Source: Sedimentisphaerales bacterium
Lineage (GTDB): Bacteria > Planctomycetota > Phycisphaerae > Sedimentisphaerales > SG8-4
Direction: 5' to 3'
DNA: 11,116 bases
Assembly: GCA_016928975.1 (NCBI GenBank)
Contig: JAFGJR010000234.1
Span: 1 to 11,116, forward strand
In this document: piece by piece, positions 1-5,119 of the stretch
Position numbering within the stretch: position 1 is the stretch's first letter
Layout: every line of letters begins with the position of its first letter
Program-made: the position numbers and the translations under genes
The notes under the pieces: generated by a model
The model's database searches: none
What the model was told of the DNA's origin: nothing
Seen by the model: the letters and a program-made list of their open reading frames with translations, nothing else

Positions 1-44
1 GCCGCGTCCTTCCCGCAGCCTTCATCCAACAACCCGTCGATCAA
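1..44 (-). CDS. possible N-terminus of a leftward gene, cut by the window edge
   Basis: Reading leftward from a TTG at 42-44, the frame is open to the window edge and begins (M)IDGLLDEGCGKDA. An AGGAGG sequence lies at 54-59 on the same strand, 9 nt before the TTG, which is good ribosome-binding-site spacing. The frame has an in-frame TAA near position 95 and no ATG. I do not recognise the 14 residues. The case rests on the Shine-Dalgarno match and GC-rich third positions, so it is weak; chance is a real alternative. Confidence 0.25.
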   Translation of the reverse strand, partial: MIDGLLDEGCGKDA

Positions 45-141
45 GATGGCGTCCCTCCTACCCCCATGTACTCCGCCGGACGGTTACATAGAATGCCTCT
101 GAACGGATTCGGATCCAAGGGCGGCAGATCGCAGAATCCTA

Positions 142-252
142 TCACCGGTCGCGGGCCTTCTTGAGCTTGCGCTGGAGTTTCTTGAGGCCTTCGGTGCCGC
201 GTTGCCAGTATTCCAGTTGCTCCTGGAGGGACTTGCCTTCAAGCTGCTTCAT
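142..252 (-). CDS. small ORF, 36 aa, lysine/arginine-rich amphipathic helix
   Basis: An ATG at 250-252 opens a 36-codon frame ending in TGA at 142-144. It starts MKQLEGKSLQEQLEYW and ends KKLQRKLKKARDR. An in-frame TGA lies two codons before the ATG, so this ATG is the only start. Most codons end in G or C (AAG, CAG, CTC, GGC, CGC), as in the real genes of the window. The heptad-like leucines and basic C-terminus predict a single charged helix that could bind RNA, DNA or a protein. No clear Shine-Dalgarno sequence is present; a perfect hairpin (CCGCC-tgaa-GGCGG, 261-274) sits just upstream. I do not recognise a family. It could be a genuine small protein or a gene remnant. Confidence 0.4.
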   Translation of the reverse strand: MKQLEGKSLQEQLEYWQRGTEGLKKLQRKLKKARDR

Positions 253-343
253 GACTCAACCCGCCTGAAGGCGGTACTCCGAACGTCAACGACCTCCCCC
301 GCCGGTATCCGCAGGATTGTCATCCCAGCACGCACGTACGGGT

Positions 344-360
344 GCACGTGAAACACGTGC
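344..360. promoter_or_regulatory. perfect inverted repeat, possible operator
   Basis: The sequence GCACGTG-aaa-CACGTGC is a perfect 7-bp inverted repeat with a 3-nt centre. A further half-site, GCACGT, lies at 332-337, in the same orientation and 12 bp before the left arm. The palindrome ends 20 bp upstream of the -35 box of the promoter at 381-409, a common position for an activator or repressor site. That it is an operator is inference. Confidence 0.4.
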
Positions 361-380
361 GGATTGTGCCTGGATTTGAC

Positions 381-409
381 TTGACAGGGAATATGGTCGT
401 TTGTACAAT
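381..409 (+). promoter_or_regulatory. near-consensus sigma70 promoter reading toward the repeat array
   Basis: TTGACA (381-386) is a perfect -35 hexamer. A 17-bp spacer follows, then TACAAT (404-409), five of six matches to TATAAT. A start near 416 is expected. No protein gene follows on the plus strand. The transcript would run through the hairpins and repeat array toward the 3' end of folD, which is transcribed the other way. A GTG at 420-422 opens only 28 codons and has no Shine-Dalgarno sequence. A non-coding RNA is therefore the simplest product, but this is inferred from sequence alone. Confidence 0.55.
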
Positions 410-490
410 TCCAAGACAAGTGAATAGAGGATCGTCACCTGTGAGCGGGACCTCTCCCAAGGGAGAGCGGACGGAGCAAAGCCAATCGAC

Positions 491-560
491 GGAGTCTCAA
501 GTGTGAAGTGTCAAGCGGCGATCCTGCACTTCAGACTCCACACCTCACACTTGACACTTC
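491..560. repeat. competing inverted repeats (GAAGTGTCAAG family)
   Basis: GAAGTGTCAAG (505-515) is perfectly complementary to CTTGACACTTC (550-560). A second pairing is possible: GGAGTCT (491-497) with AGACTCC (533-539), continued by GAAGTG (505-510) with CACTTC (527-532). The two folds share 505-510 and cannot both form. This lies about 75-145 nt downstream of the promoter at 381-409, so any transcript would carry it. Confidence 0.5.
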
Positions 561-673
561 GAGTAAGACGCCTTGCGGCGTCACTACGAGCGTGGCTCTG
601 GGCGCCAAACGAAGCCAATCTGCCCGGGCCCAAGGCAGACCCTGTGCGACCTGGACGAACGATGGGTTCCTGG

Positions 674-741
674 ATTCCCGCCCCCGATCAGAGCCTGCCC
701 TTGACTCGATCAGGGGTCGAGGGCAGGCCTTTCGCGGGAAT
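674..741. repeat. nested palindromic element, copy A of a 45-nt module
   Basis: Outer arms ATTCCCGC (674-681) and GCGGGAAT (734-741) are perfectly complementary. Between them sits a module (681-725) that recurs on the opposite strand at 10919-10963 with one difference (T at 701). The outer arms belong to the 'GTCATTCCyGC...GCrGGAATCC' hairpins also seen near 10872 and 10986, so the module looks inserted in the loop of a simpler palindrome. It lies between the second and third copies of the 'caaagccaat' repeat, in the widest gap of that array. Confidence 0.75.
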
Positions 742-1055
742 GACATGATGGGCCAGTGTGCCGAACAAAGCCAATTGTCGGAAGACACGGTGGGTAGGAT
801 GACGACAGATCGTGCGAAACAAAGCCAATTCGCAGGGGACGGACGCCAGCCCGATGGGACCGGGCAGTTATGCAAACAAAGCCAATTTCAGGGAGTTGAC
901 GGGAGCTGGGAGGCGAGGGAGGTGGCCGTGCGAAACAAAGCCAATTGGCCAGGGGTCAGGAGTCAGGGACCAGGCGGGTGGCGGATTGTGCAAACAAAGC
1001 CAAACTTGGGTGCCCTGGGACATCTGGGGAAGAGCCGGGCGCGCGGGAGCGCGAC

Positions 1056-1949
1056 TCAGGCCGCACTCAAGCCCGCGGCTCGTCTGGCGGATTCGACGGT
1101 ATTGTACAGGAGCATCGTGATCGTCATCGGACCGACGCCGCCGGGGACGGGGGTGATGAGCGATGCCTTTTCTTTCACGGCGTTGAAATCGACGTCGCCG
1201 ACGAGCCGGAAGCCGCTCTTTTTCGTCGCGTCCTCCACGCCGCTGACACCGACGTCGATGACAACGGCACCGTCTTTGACCATGTCGGCCGTGATCGTGT
1301 GCGGTTGCCCGATGGCGGCGACGAGAATGTCCGCCTGACGCGCATGGTGGGCCAGGTCCCTTGTCCGCGTGTGACACACGGTGACAGTCGCGTTGCCGGT
1401 CGGGCTCTTCTGAATGAGCATATTGGCCAGCGGCTTTCCGACGAGATTGCTGCGCCCGACGATGACGACGTGGGCGCCGTCGATCTTGACGCCGCTGCGC
1501 ACCAGCAGTTGCACTACGCCGTGCGGCGTGCAGGGCAGGAACGACTTCTCTCCCACGACCATCTTCCCCACGCTCATCGGGTGGAAACCATCGACGTCTT
1601 TGGCCGGGTCGATGGCCAGCAGCACCTGCGATTCGTTAAGGTGCCGGGGCAGAGGCAGTTGCACGAGGATGCCGTTGATCTTCGGGTCCCCATTCATCCG
1701 CGCGATCAGGCGCATGAGATCCGTCTGCGAGGTCTGCGCCGACAGGCGATTGTCGTCGGAATAGATCCCAAGCTCGGCGCACGCCCGCTCCTTGCCGGTG
1801 ACATAGGACTCGGAAGCAGGATCATCCCCCACCAGGATCACGCCCAGGCCGGGCACGATCCCCCGCTCCTTCAGCCTGGCCACTTCGCCCTTGAGTTCCG
1901 CCCGAATATCGGCCGCCACTTGTCTACCGTCAATGATTCGCGCTGCCAT
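1056..1949 (-). CDS. folD: bifunctional methylene-THF dehydrogenase / methenyl-THF cyclohydrolase FolD
   Basis: The cytosolic enzyme interconverts 5,10-methylene-THF and 5,10-methenyl-THF using NAD(P) and hydrolyses methenyl-THF to 10-formyl-THF. At 297 aa it is near the usual length of about 285-300. Visible motifs are the catalytic Tyr49 and Lys53 in SYVTGK, GILVQLPLP (93-101), KDVDGFHP (117-124), PCTPHG (139-144), the nucleotide-binding GRSNLVGKP (165-173) and the signature TPVPGGVGPMT (266-276). The ATG at 1949 has a GAGG four bases upstream. It follows fhs by 85 bp on the same strand, so the pair covers formate to methylene-THF; co-transcription is likely but the gap holds a hairpin. No key residue appears to be missing. 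Confidence 0.97.
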   Translation of the reverse strand: MAARIIDGRQVAADIRAELKGEVARLKERGIVPGLGVILVGDDPASESYVTGKERACAELGIYSDDNRLSAQTSQTDLMRLIARMNGDPKINGILVQLPLPRHLNESQVLLAIDPAKDVDGFHPMSVGKMVVGEKSFLPCTPHGVVQLLVRSGVKIDGAHVVIVGRSNLVGKPLANMLIQKSPTGNATVTVCHTRTRDLAHHARQADILVAAIGQPHTITADMVKDGAVVIDVGVSGVEDATKKSGFRLVGDVDFNAVKEKASLITPVPGGVGPMTITMLLYNTVESARRAAGLSAA

Positions 1950-1957
1950 TTGTCCTC

Positions 1958-2028
1958 ATTTACGATTCGCGATTCTCGATTTGGATACGCGTCACCGTAT
2001 CTTAAATCACAAATCAAGAATCGTAAAT
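1958..2028. repeat. AT-rich nested hairpin between fhs and folD
   Basis: Three nested perfect arms are visible: ATTTACGATTC (1958-1968) with GAATCGTAAAT (2018-2028), GATTT (1978-1982) with AAATC (2004-2008), and GATACG (1984-1989) with CGTATC (1996-2001). AAATC-type words repeat directly through 2003-2038, reaching into the fhs stop codon. The composition is far more AT-rich than the flanking genes. In the fhs-folD transcript it would end just before the folD ribosome-binding site, so it could affect folD translation or mRNA processing. Without a T-run it is not a standard terminator. Confidence 0.65.
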
Positions 2029-2034
2029 CATAAA

Positions 2035-3795
2035 TCAAAACAGTCCTTTGACCTTCCCGGTCTCGACATCGATATCGATCCGGCGGAAGGCGGGATCGGA
2101 GCCGGTGCCCGGCATCAGCTTGATCGACCCCGCGACCGGGACAACGAAGCCGGCGCCCTTGTAGACGAGGATATCGTTGATGGGCAGCGTCCAACCTCTG
2201 GGCCGGCCTTTCAGCTCCGGATCGTGCGAAAGGCTTTGTTGGGTCTTGGCCATGCAGGTCCCGAGGTGTGTGCCAAGCGACTCCGCCTCCAGGACCTTGG
2301 CGCGTTCCAGGGCGGCATCCGTGTAGGTCACGCCGTCGGCGCCGTAGACCTCGCGGGCGATCCGCTCGATCCGCTGTCGCAAGGGAACGTTCAGGTCGTA
2401 GAGGAATCGGAAATCGTTCTTCTCGTTGCAGCTTTCAATCACGGCCTGGGCCAGCTCGATGGCGCCCTGCCCCCCCTTGAGCCAGTGCTCGGAGAGCACC
2501 GCGCGAGCCCCACCGGCCGCAGCGATTCGCTTGACAAGATCGATCTCCGCCTTCGTGTCGGTCTTGAAGCCGTTGACGCAGACGACCGGCCGCACGCCGC
2601 TTTTGCGGACGATCTCGATGTGCGCGATGAGGTTCTCGCAGCCTCTCTCAACCAGGGCGAGGTTCTCGCTGGTATACGCGGGATCGAGCGGCATGCCGGC
2701 TTTGACAGGCGGGCCGCCGCCGTGCATCTTCAACGCGCGGATCGTCGCGACGATCACGACCGCGTCGGGCTTGAGGCCCGACATGCGGCACTTGAGGTTC
2801 CAGAATTTCTCGTAGCCGATGTCGGCCGCGAAACCGCTTTCGGTAACGTGGTAGTCGGCCAGCTTCGTGCCGACCCGGTCGGCGATGATCGAGCTTTGTC
2901 CGATGGCGATATTGGCGAAGGGACCGGCGTGGATGAAGATAGGCTGGCCTTCGATGGTCTGAACGAGATTCGGGTTGATGGCGTCCAGCATCCAGGCGGT
3001 CATCGCGCCGTCCACTTCCAGGTCGGCCGTCGTAACCTCCTTGCCCCGCCGGTCATAGGCGACGACCATTTTGGCGATCCGCGAGCGCAGGTCCTTCAGG
3101 TCCCTCGCCACGGCCAGGATGGCCATGACCTCGCTGGCAACGGTCATCTGGAAGCCCGAGTCCATTTCGAAACCGTCCATCTTGCCGCCGAGTCCGATCC
3201 GGATGCGCCGCAGGCTCTGGGCGCAGAAGTCGATGGCCCAGCCGATCTGGACGCGCGCCGGATCGATGTCCAGGCGTCGCAGGTTGCTCTTGGCCAGGCG
3301 GGCATCGTCGTAGTTGCGCTCGTGCTGCAACCGCGAGGTCAGAGCCACCATTGCCAGGTTGTGCGCGTTGGTCACGCAGTCGATGTCGCCGGTGAGCCGG
3401 ACGGAGATCGGGGTCAGGGGTATGCACTGCGAGAGGCCGCCGCCCGCTGCGGAGCCTTTGATATTGAACGTCGGGCCGCTGCTGGGCTGGCGAATCGCCC
3501 CACAGACCCTCTTGCCCAGTTGGCCCAGCCCCTCCACCAAGCCGATGGTCGTGGTCGTTTTGCCTTCGCCCAGGGGCGTGGGGGTAATCGCGGTCACATC
3601 AATGTACTTGGCCGTGGGGGCTCCCCGGAGCCTCGCGAGGACCTTCTGATAGTCCACCTTGGCCAGGCGGTTGCCGTACGGGATCACCTCTTCGTCGCGC
3701 AGCCCAATCTCGGCAGCCAGCCGCTGGATGGACTTCATCCGCTCCTCGGCCGCCTCCGCGATCTCCCAGTCCTGCATGATTCGAGGGTCGAGCAC
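2035..3795 (-). CDS. fhs: formate--tetrahydrofolate ligase
   Basis: This cytosolic enzyme makes 10-formyl-THF from formate, ATP and THF. With the GTG start at 3795 it has 586 aa, slightly longer than the familiar length of about 557. Family motifs are the P-loop [11 protein letters not shown] (73-83), IKGSAAGGG (112-120), HAGPFANIA (289-297), [12 protein letters not shown] (349-360) and the C-terminal [14 protein letters not shown]. Several motifs differ from the Moorella-type enzyme as I remember it: REPS is RQPS (102-105), LHFTGD is VRLTGD (132-137), NIAHG is NIAIG (295-299) and PGLPKRPA is PGTGSDPA (562-569). I chose the GTG because AGGAG at 3800-3804 precedes it by 4 nt. An ATG at 3846 extends the frame by 17 codons but overlaps a possible -10 box; an ATG at 3777 would shorten it by 6 residues. 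It pairs with folD downstream. Confidence 0.96.
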   Translation of the reverse strand: MLDPRIMQDWEIAEAAEERMKSIQRLAAEIGLRDEEVIPYGNRLAKVDYQKVLARLRGAPTAKYIDVTAITPTPLGEGKTTTTIGLVEGLGQLGKRVCGAIRQPSSGPTFNIKGSAAGGGLSQCIPLTPISVRLTGDIDCVTNAHNLAMVALTSRLQHERNYDDARLAKSNLRRLDIDPARVQIGWAIDFCAQSLRRIRIGLGGKMDGFEMDSGFQMTVASEVMAILAVARDLKDLRSRIAKMVVAYDRRGKEVTTADLEVDGAMTAWMLDAINPNLVQTIEGQPIFIHAGPFANIAIGQSSIIADRVGTKLADYHVTESGFAADIGYEKFWNLKCRMSGLKPDAVVIVATIRALKMHGGGPPVKAGMPLDPAYTSENLALVERGCENLIAHIEIVRKSGVRPVVCVNGFKTDTKAEIDLVKRIAAAGGARAVLSEHWLKGGQGAIELAQAVIESCNEKNDFRFLYDLNVPLRQRIERIAREVYGADGVTYTDAALERAKVLEAESLGTHLGTCMAKTQQSLSHDPELKGRPRGWTLPINDILVYKGAGFVVPVAGSIKLMPGTGSDPAFRRIDIDVETGKVKGLF

Positions 3796-3799
3796 TTGA

Positions 3800-3809
3800 C
3801 TCCTACCTT
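3800..3809 (-). promoter_or_regulatory. ribosome-binding site that decides the fhs GTG start
   Basis: On the minus strand this reads AAGGTAGGAG, ending 4 nt before the GTG at 3793-3795. Neither the upstream ATG (3846) nor the downstream ATG (3777) has a comparable Shine-Dalgarno sequence. Confidence 0.6.
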
Positions 3810-3844
3810 CTTGCCTCTCGGGCTCTGCCTTACCACAGACTATC

Positions 3845-3850
3845 ATTATG
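3845..3850 (-). promoter_or_regulatory. possible -10 box for fhs-folD
   Basis: CATAAT on the minus strand matches TATAAT at five of six positions and equals the -10 used in the proposed tRNA-Leu promoter. Transcription would start near 3838, about 43 nt before the GTG start. The best upstream hexamer (TTACCT, 18-bp spacer) is a poor -35, so the call is tentative. fhs could also be read from the upstream cluster. Confidence 0.3.
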
Positions 3851-3912
3851 CCCGAAGCCTGGCAAAATAGGTAATCTTGCAGGGCTGTCTTTTGTAACTA
3901 TTTTGCTGTTTG

Positions 3913-3956
3913 GGCCGATACTGGCCCGAGAAACGGGGTGCCCAGCATATCGGGCC
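3913..3956 (-). promoter_or_regulatory. interrupted 12-bp stem upstream of fhs
   Basis: On the plus strand GGCCGATA+CTGG (3913-3924) can pair with CCAG (3942-3945) and TATCGGGCC (3948-3956), with a 2-nt interruption and one bulged base. The loop is 17 nt. It lies between the coiled-coil gene and fhs, upstream of the possible -10 box. It would be in the RNA only if fhs is transcribed from further upstream. The following bases (CAAACAGCAAAAT on the minus strand) contain no T-run, so it is not a standard terminator. A leader element or protein-binding site is possible. Confidence 0.35.
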
Positions 3957-4053
3957 ATAGGATTTTTGGCCTGTGGAAAGACCCCTTCCGCCCGGCATCC
4001 GCGGTGCCGGTAGGCTTCCCGTCAATGATCTCACGGTCTGGGGCGCGATGGAC

Positions 4054-4070
4054 GAGCGTCAGCGACGCTC
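4054..4070. repeat. perfect inverted repeat over the coiled-coil gene's stop codon
   Basis: GAGCGTC-agc-GACGCTC is a perfect 7-bp inverted repeat with a 3-nt loop. The TGA stop of the coiled-coil gene (4059-4061) lies inside it. No T-run follows on the minus strand. It may protect the 3' end of the mRNA or slow release, but part of the palindrome simply encodes the terminal ERERR residues. Confidence 0.4.
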
Positions 4071-5084
4071 TCGCTCACGGGTCTGCATTCTCATTTCCTG
4101 CATCTCCCGGCGGAGCCGCTTGACTTCCTCTCGAAGCTCTTTCACAATGCGAGGCAGCTCGTCGCCACCCACTCCGGGTCCTCGCTCCAAGTCAGGGTCA
4201 TGGAGGCGCTGTTCCAGCTCGCGGCCCTCACGAGCAAGAGCCTCCGCCTTCTCCATGTCGCCGCGTCTTTCCGCCCACTCGGCCATCATGTGCATGTGTT
4301 TGATCTGGGATTCCATCTTGAACCGCTCGATCTTGTGCTTCGTCTCGTCCACCTGTCGTTCGACGTCGGCAGCCGTTTCCGCCAACTCTGCGGCCTCGTC
4401 CCCGCGACCTTCCCGCTTGGCTTGCTCAGCCTGCTTGCGAAGCTCCATCACCTTGCCAATCAAAGCTTCGGCATGAGCGGCCATATTGCGGACTTCTCGC
4501 TCCGTCCGCATCTTCATCTCGACAGCCTCCGCCTCTTCCCGCAGACGCTGCGCCTCCTCTGCGCGTCTGGCGTCCTGTGCCTCGCGAGCCTGATTCTGCA
4601 ACTGCTCGATCCGCTCTCTGATCTCCTGAAATGCCGGTTCTTTCCTCTGCGGCCCCTTCTGGCGCGAGCGCATCTCCTTCATCAGTTGCTCCGCGCGATT
4701 GCGAAGGTCTGCCGCCTGCTCGTGTCGCCCCTCGCGCTCGGCGCGGCCCACGGCCTCTTTGATCTCCATCAGCTCACGCTGCATCGGATCCATAGGTCCT
4801 GGACCGGGCCCCATATTCGGCATCGGCCCCCTGCGGGCCATTTGGTCGAGCTCCTCCGCCTGGCGGCGCAATCGGTCCGCAAGCTCCTGGGCCAGCCGGG
4901 CCTGCTCATACAACTGACGTGCGTACTCCTGGATCGGAGGCATCGGGGGCTGCGGCTCCTGCATGACCTCAGGCCGAAAGACCGGCGGACCACCCACGGC
5001 ACGCTCCTGGGCTTGTGAAGCCAGTGCCAAGGCAAAAACCATAGCCAGGACGCTGATAACAAAGTCGCTGTTCTTCATACGCAT
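4059..5084 (-). CDS. secreted coiled-coil protein with internal helical repeats, function unknown
   Basis: The 341-residue product has an N-terminal signal peptide (hydrophobic 8-22, likely cleavage after ASQA at 25), so it acts outside the cytoplasm. A Pro/Met-rich stretch (34-50) and a Gly/Pro/Met linker (86-102) surround a first helix. The rest is almost wholly Glu/Arg/Ala/Met helix predicted to form coiled coils (103-294), then a short linker and a last coil (308-340). Four related units begin near 114, 168, 221 and 270, each of the form 'A..EGR.EEA..L...AE.L'. The start is the ATG at 5082-5084, preceded by AAGGAAGG; the frame is open further upstream but has no signal peptide there. The gene follows the Gfo/Idh gene by 35 bp, so co-transcription is likely. 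I know of no named family; a structural or scaffold role is inference. Confidence 0.8.
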   Translation of the reverse strand: MRMKNSDFVISVLAMVFALALASQAQERAVGGPPVFRPEVMQEPQPPMPPIQEYARQLYEQARLAQELADRLRRQAEELDQMARRGPMPNMGPGPGPMDPMQRELMEIKEAVGRAEREGRHEQAADLRNRAEQLMKEMRSRQKGPQRKEPAFQEIRERIEQLQNQAREAQDARRAEEAQRLREEAEAVEMKMRTEREVRNMAAHAEALIGKVMELRKQAEQAKREGRGDEAAELAETAADVERQVDETKHKIERFKMESQIKHMHMMAEWAERRGDMEKAEALAREGRELEQRLHDPDLERGPGVGGDELPRIVKELREEVKRLRREMQEMRMQTRERERR

Positions 5085-5119
5085 AGACCTTCCTTTCTCA
5101 TGACAGTTTCTATCGGACA

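Larger units (their letters stand above)
477..1004 (+). repeat. array of seven 'caaagccaat' direct repeats, last five regularly spaced
   Basis: Cores start at 477, 610, 766, 820, 877, 936 and 995. The last five are 54, 57, 59 and 59 bp apart. The fuller unit is GTGCGAAACAAAGCCAATT, identical at 812-830 and 928-946; copies at 758-776 and 869-887 have two or three changes, and the copy ending at 1004 has one base fewer and ends in AAA. The first two copies are degenerate (gcaaagccaat, cgaagccaat). Intervals of about 36-41 bp differ in sequence but are G-rich on the plus strand and often begin with CAGGG-like text. Translated frames give NKAN, KQSQ and EQSQ peptides, which I recall in short hypothetical proteins of planctomycetes. 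I regard those peptides as by-products of a nucleic-acid repeat. Confidence 0.8.
253..1055. other. 803-bp stretch with no gene: palindromes, promoter and repeat array
   Basis: No frame here looks like a protein-coding gene. The longer open frames on both strands run through repeats and hairpins and translate to low-complexity peptides. The content is: a palindrome (344-360), a plus-strand promoter (381-409), a short hairpin CTCTCCC-aa-GGGAGAG (452-467), complementary arms between 491 and 560, a hairpin GACGCC-ttgc-GGCGTC (567-582), a nested hairpin element (674-741), and the 'caaagccaat' array (477-1004). The region ends at the folD stop codon. A small GC hairpin CGCGC-ggga-GCGCG (1040-1053) lies just past folD but lacks a T-run, so I do not call it a terminator. 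Confidence 0.6.

Noticed and set aside
758..1004. Repeat array read as a CRISPR
   Set aside because: The direct repeats (about 19 bp) are shorter than CRISPR repeats and degenerate, repeat spacing varies from 54 to 156 bp over the whole array, the intervals are G-rich, and no cas genes are present.
1040..1053. GC hairpin just past folD as a rho-independent terminator
   Set aside because: The stem has only 5 bp and no T-run follows on the minus strand.
508..2033. Long plus-strand frames running through the repeat array and across folD
   Set aside because: They are antisense to folD or cross hairpins and repeats, and translate to low-complexity sequence. Their NKAN/KQSQ peptides come from the DNA repeat.
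1891..3870. 659-codon plus-strand frame opposite fhs
   Set aside because: It is the antisense shadow of the recognised fhs gene, caused by high GC content; the product is rich in His, Asp, Arg and Gly with no family motif.
3913..3956. Tetrahydrofolate riboswitch upstream of fhs
   Set aside because: I could not match the known THF riboswitch consensus; only a generic stem is visible.
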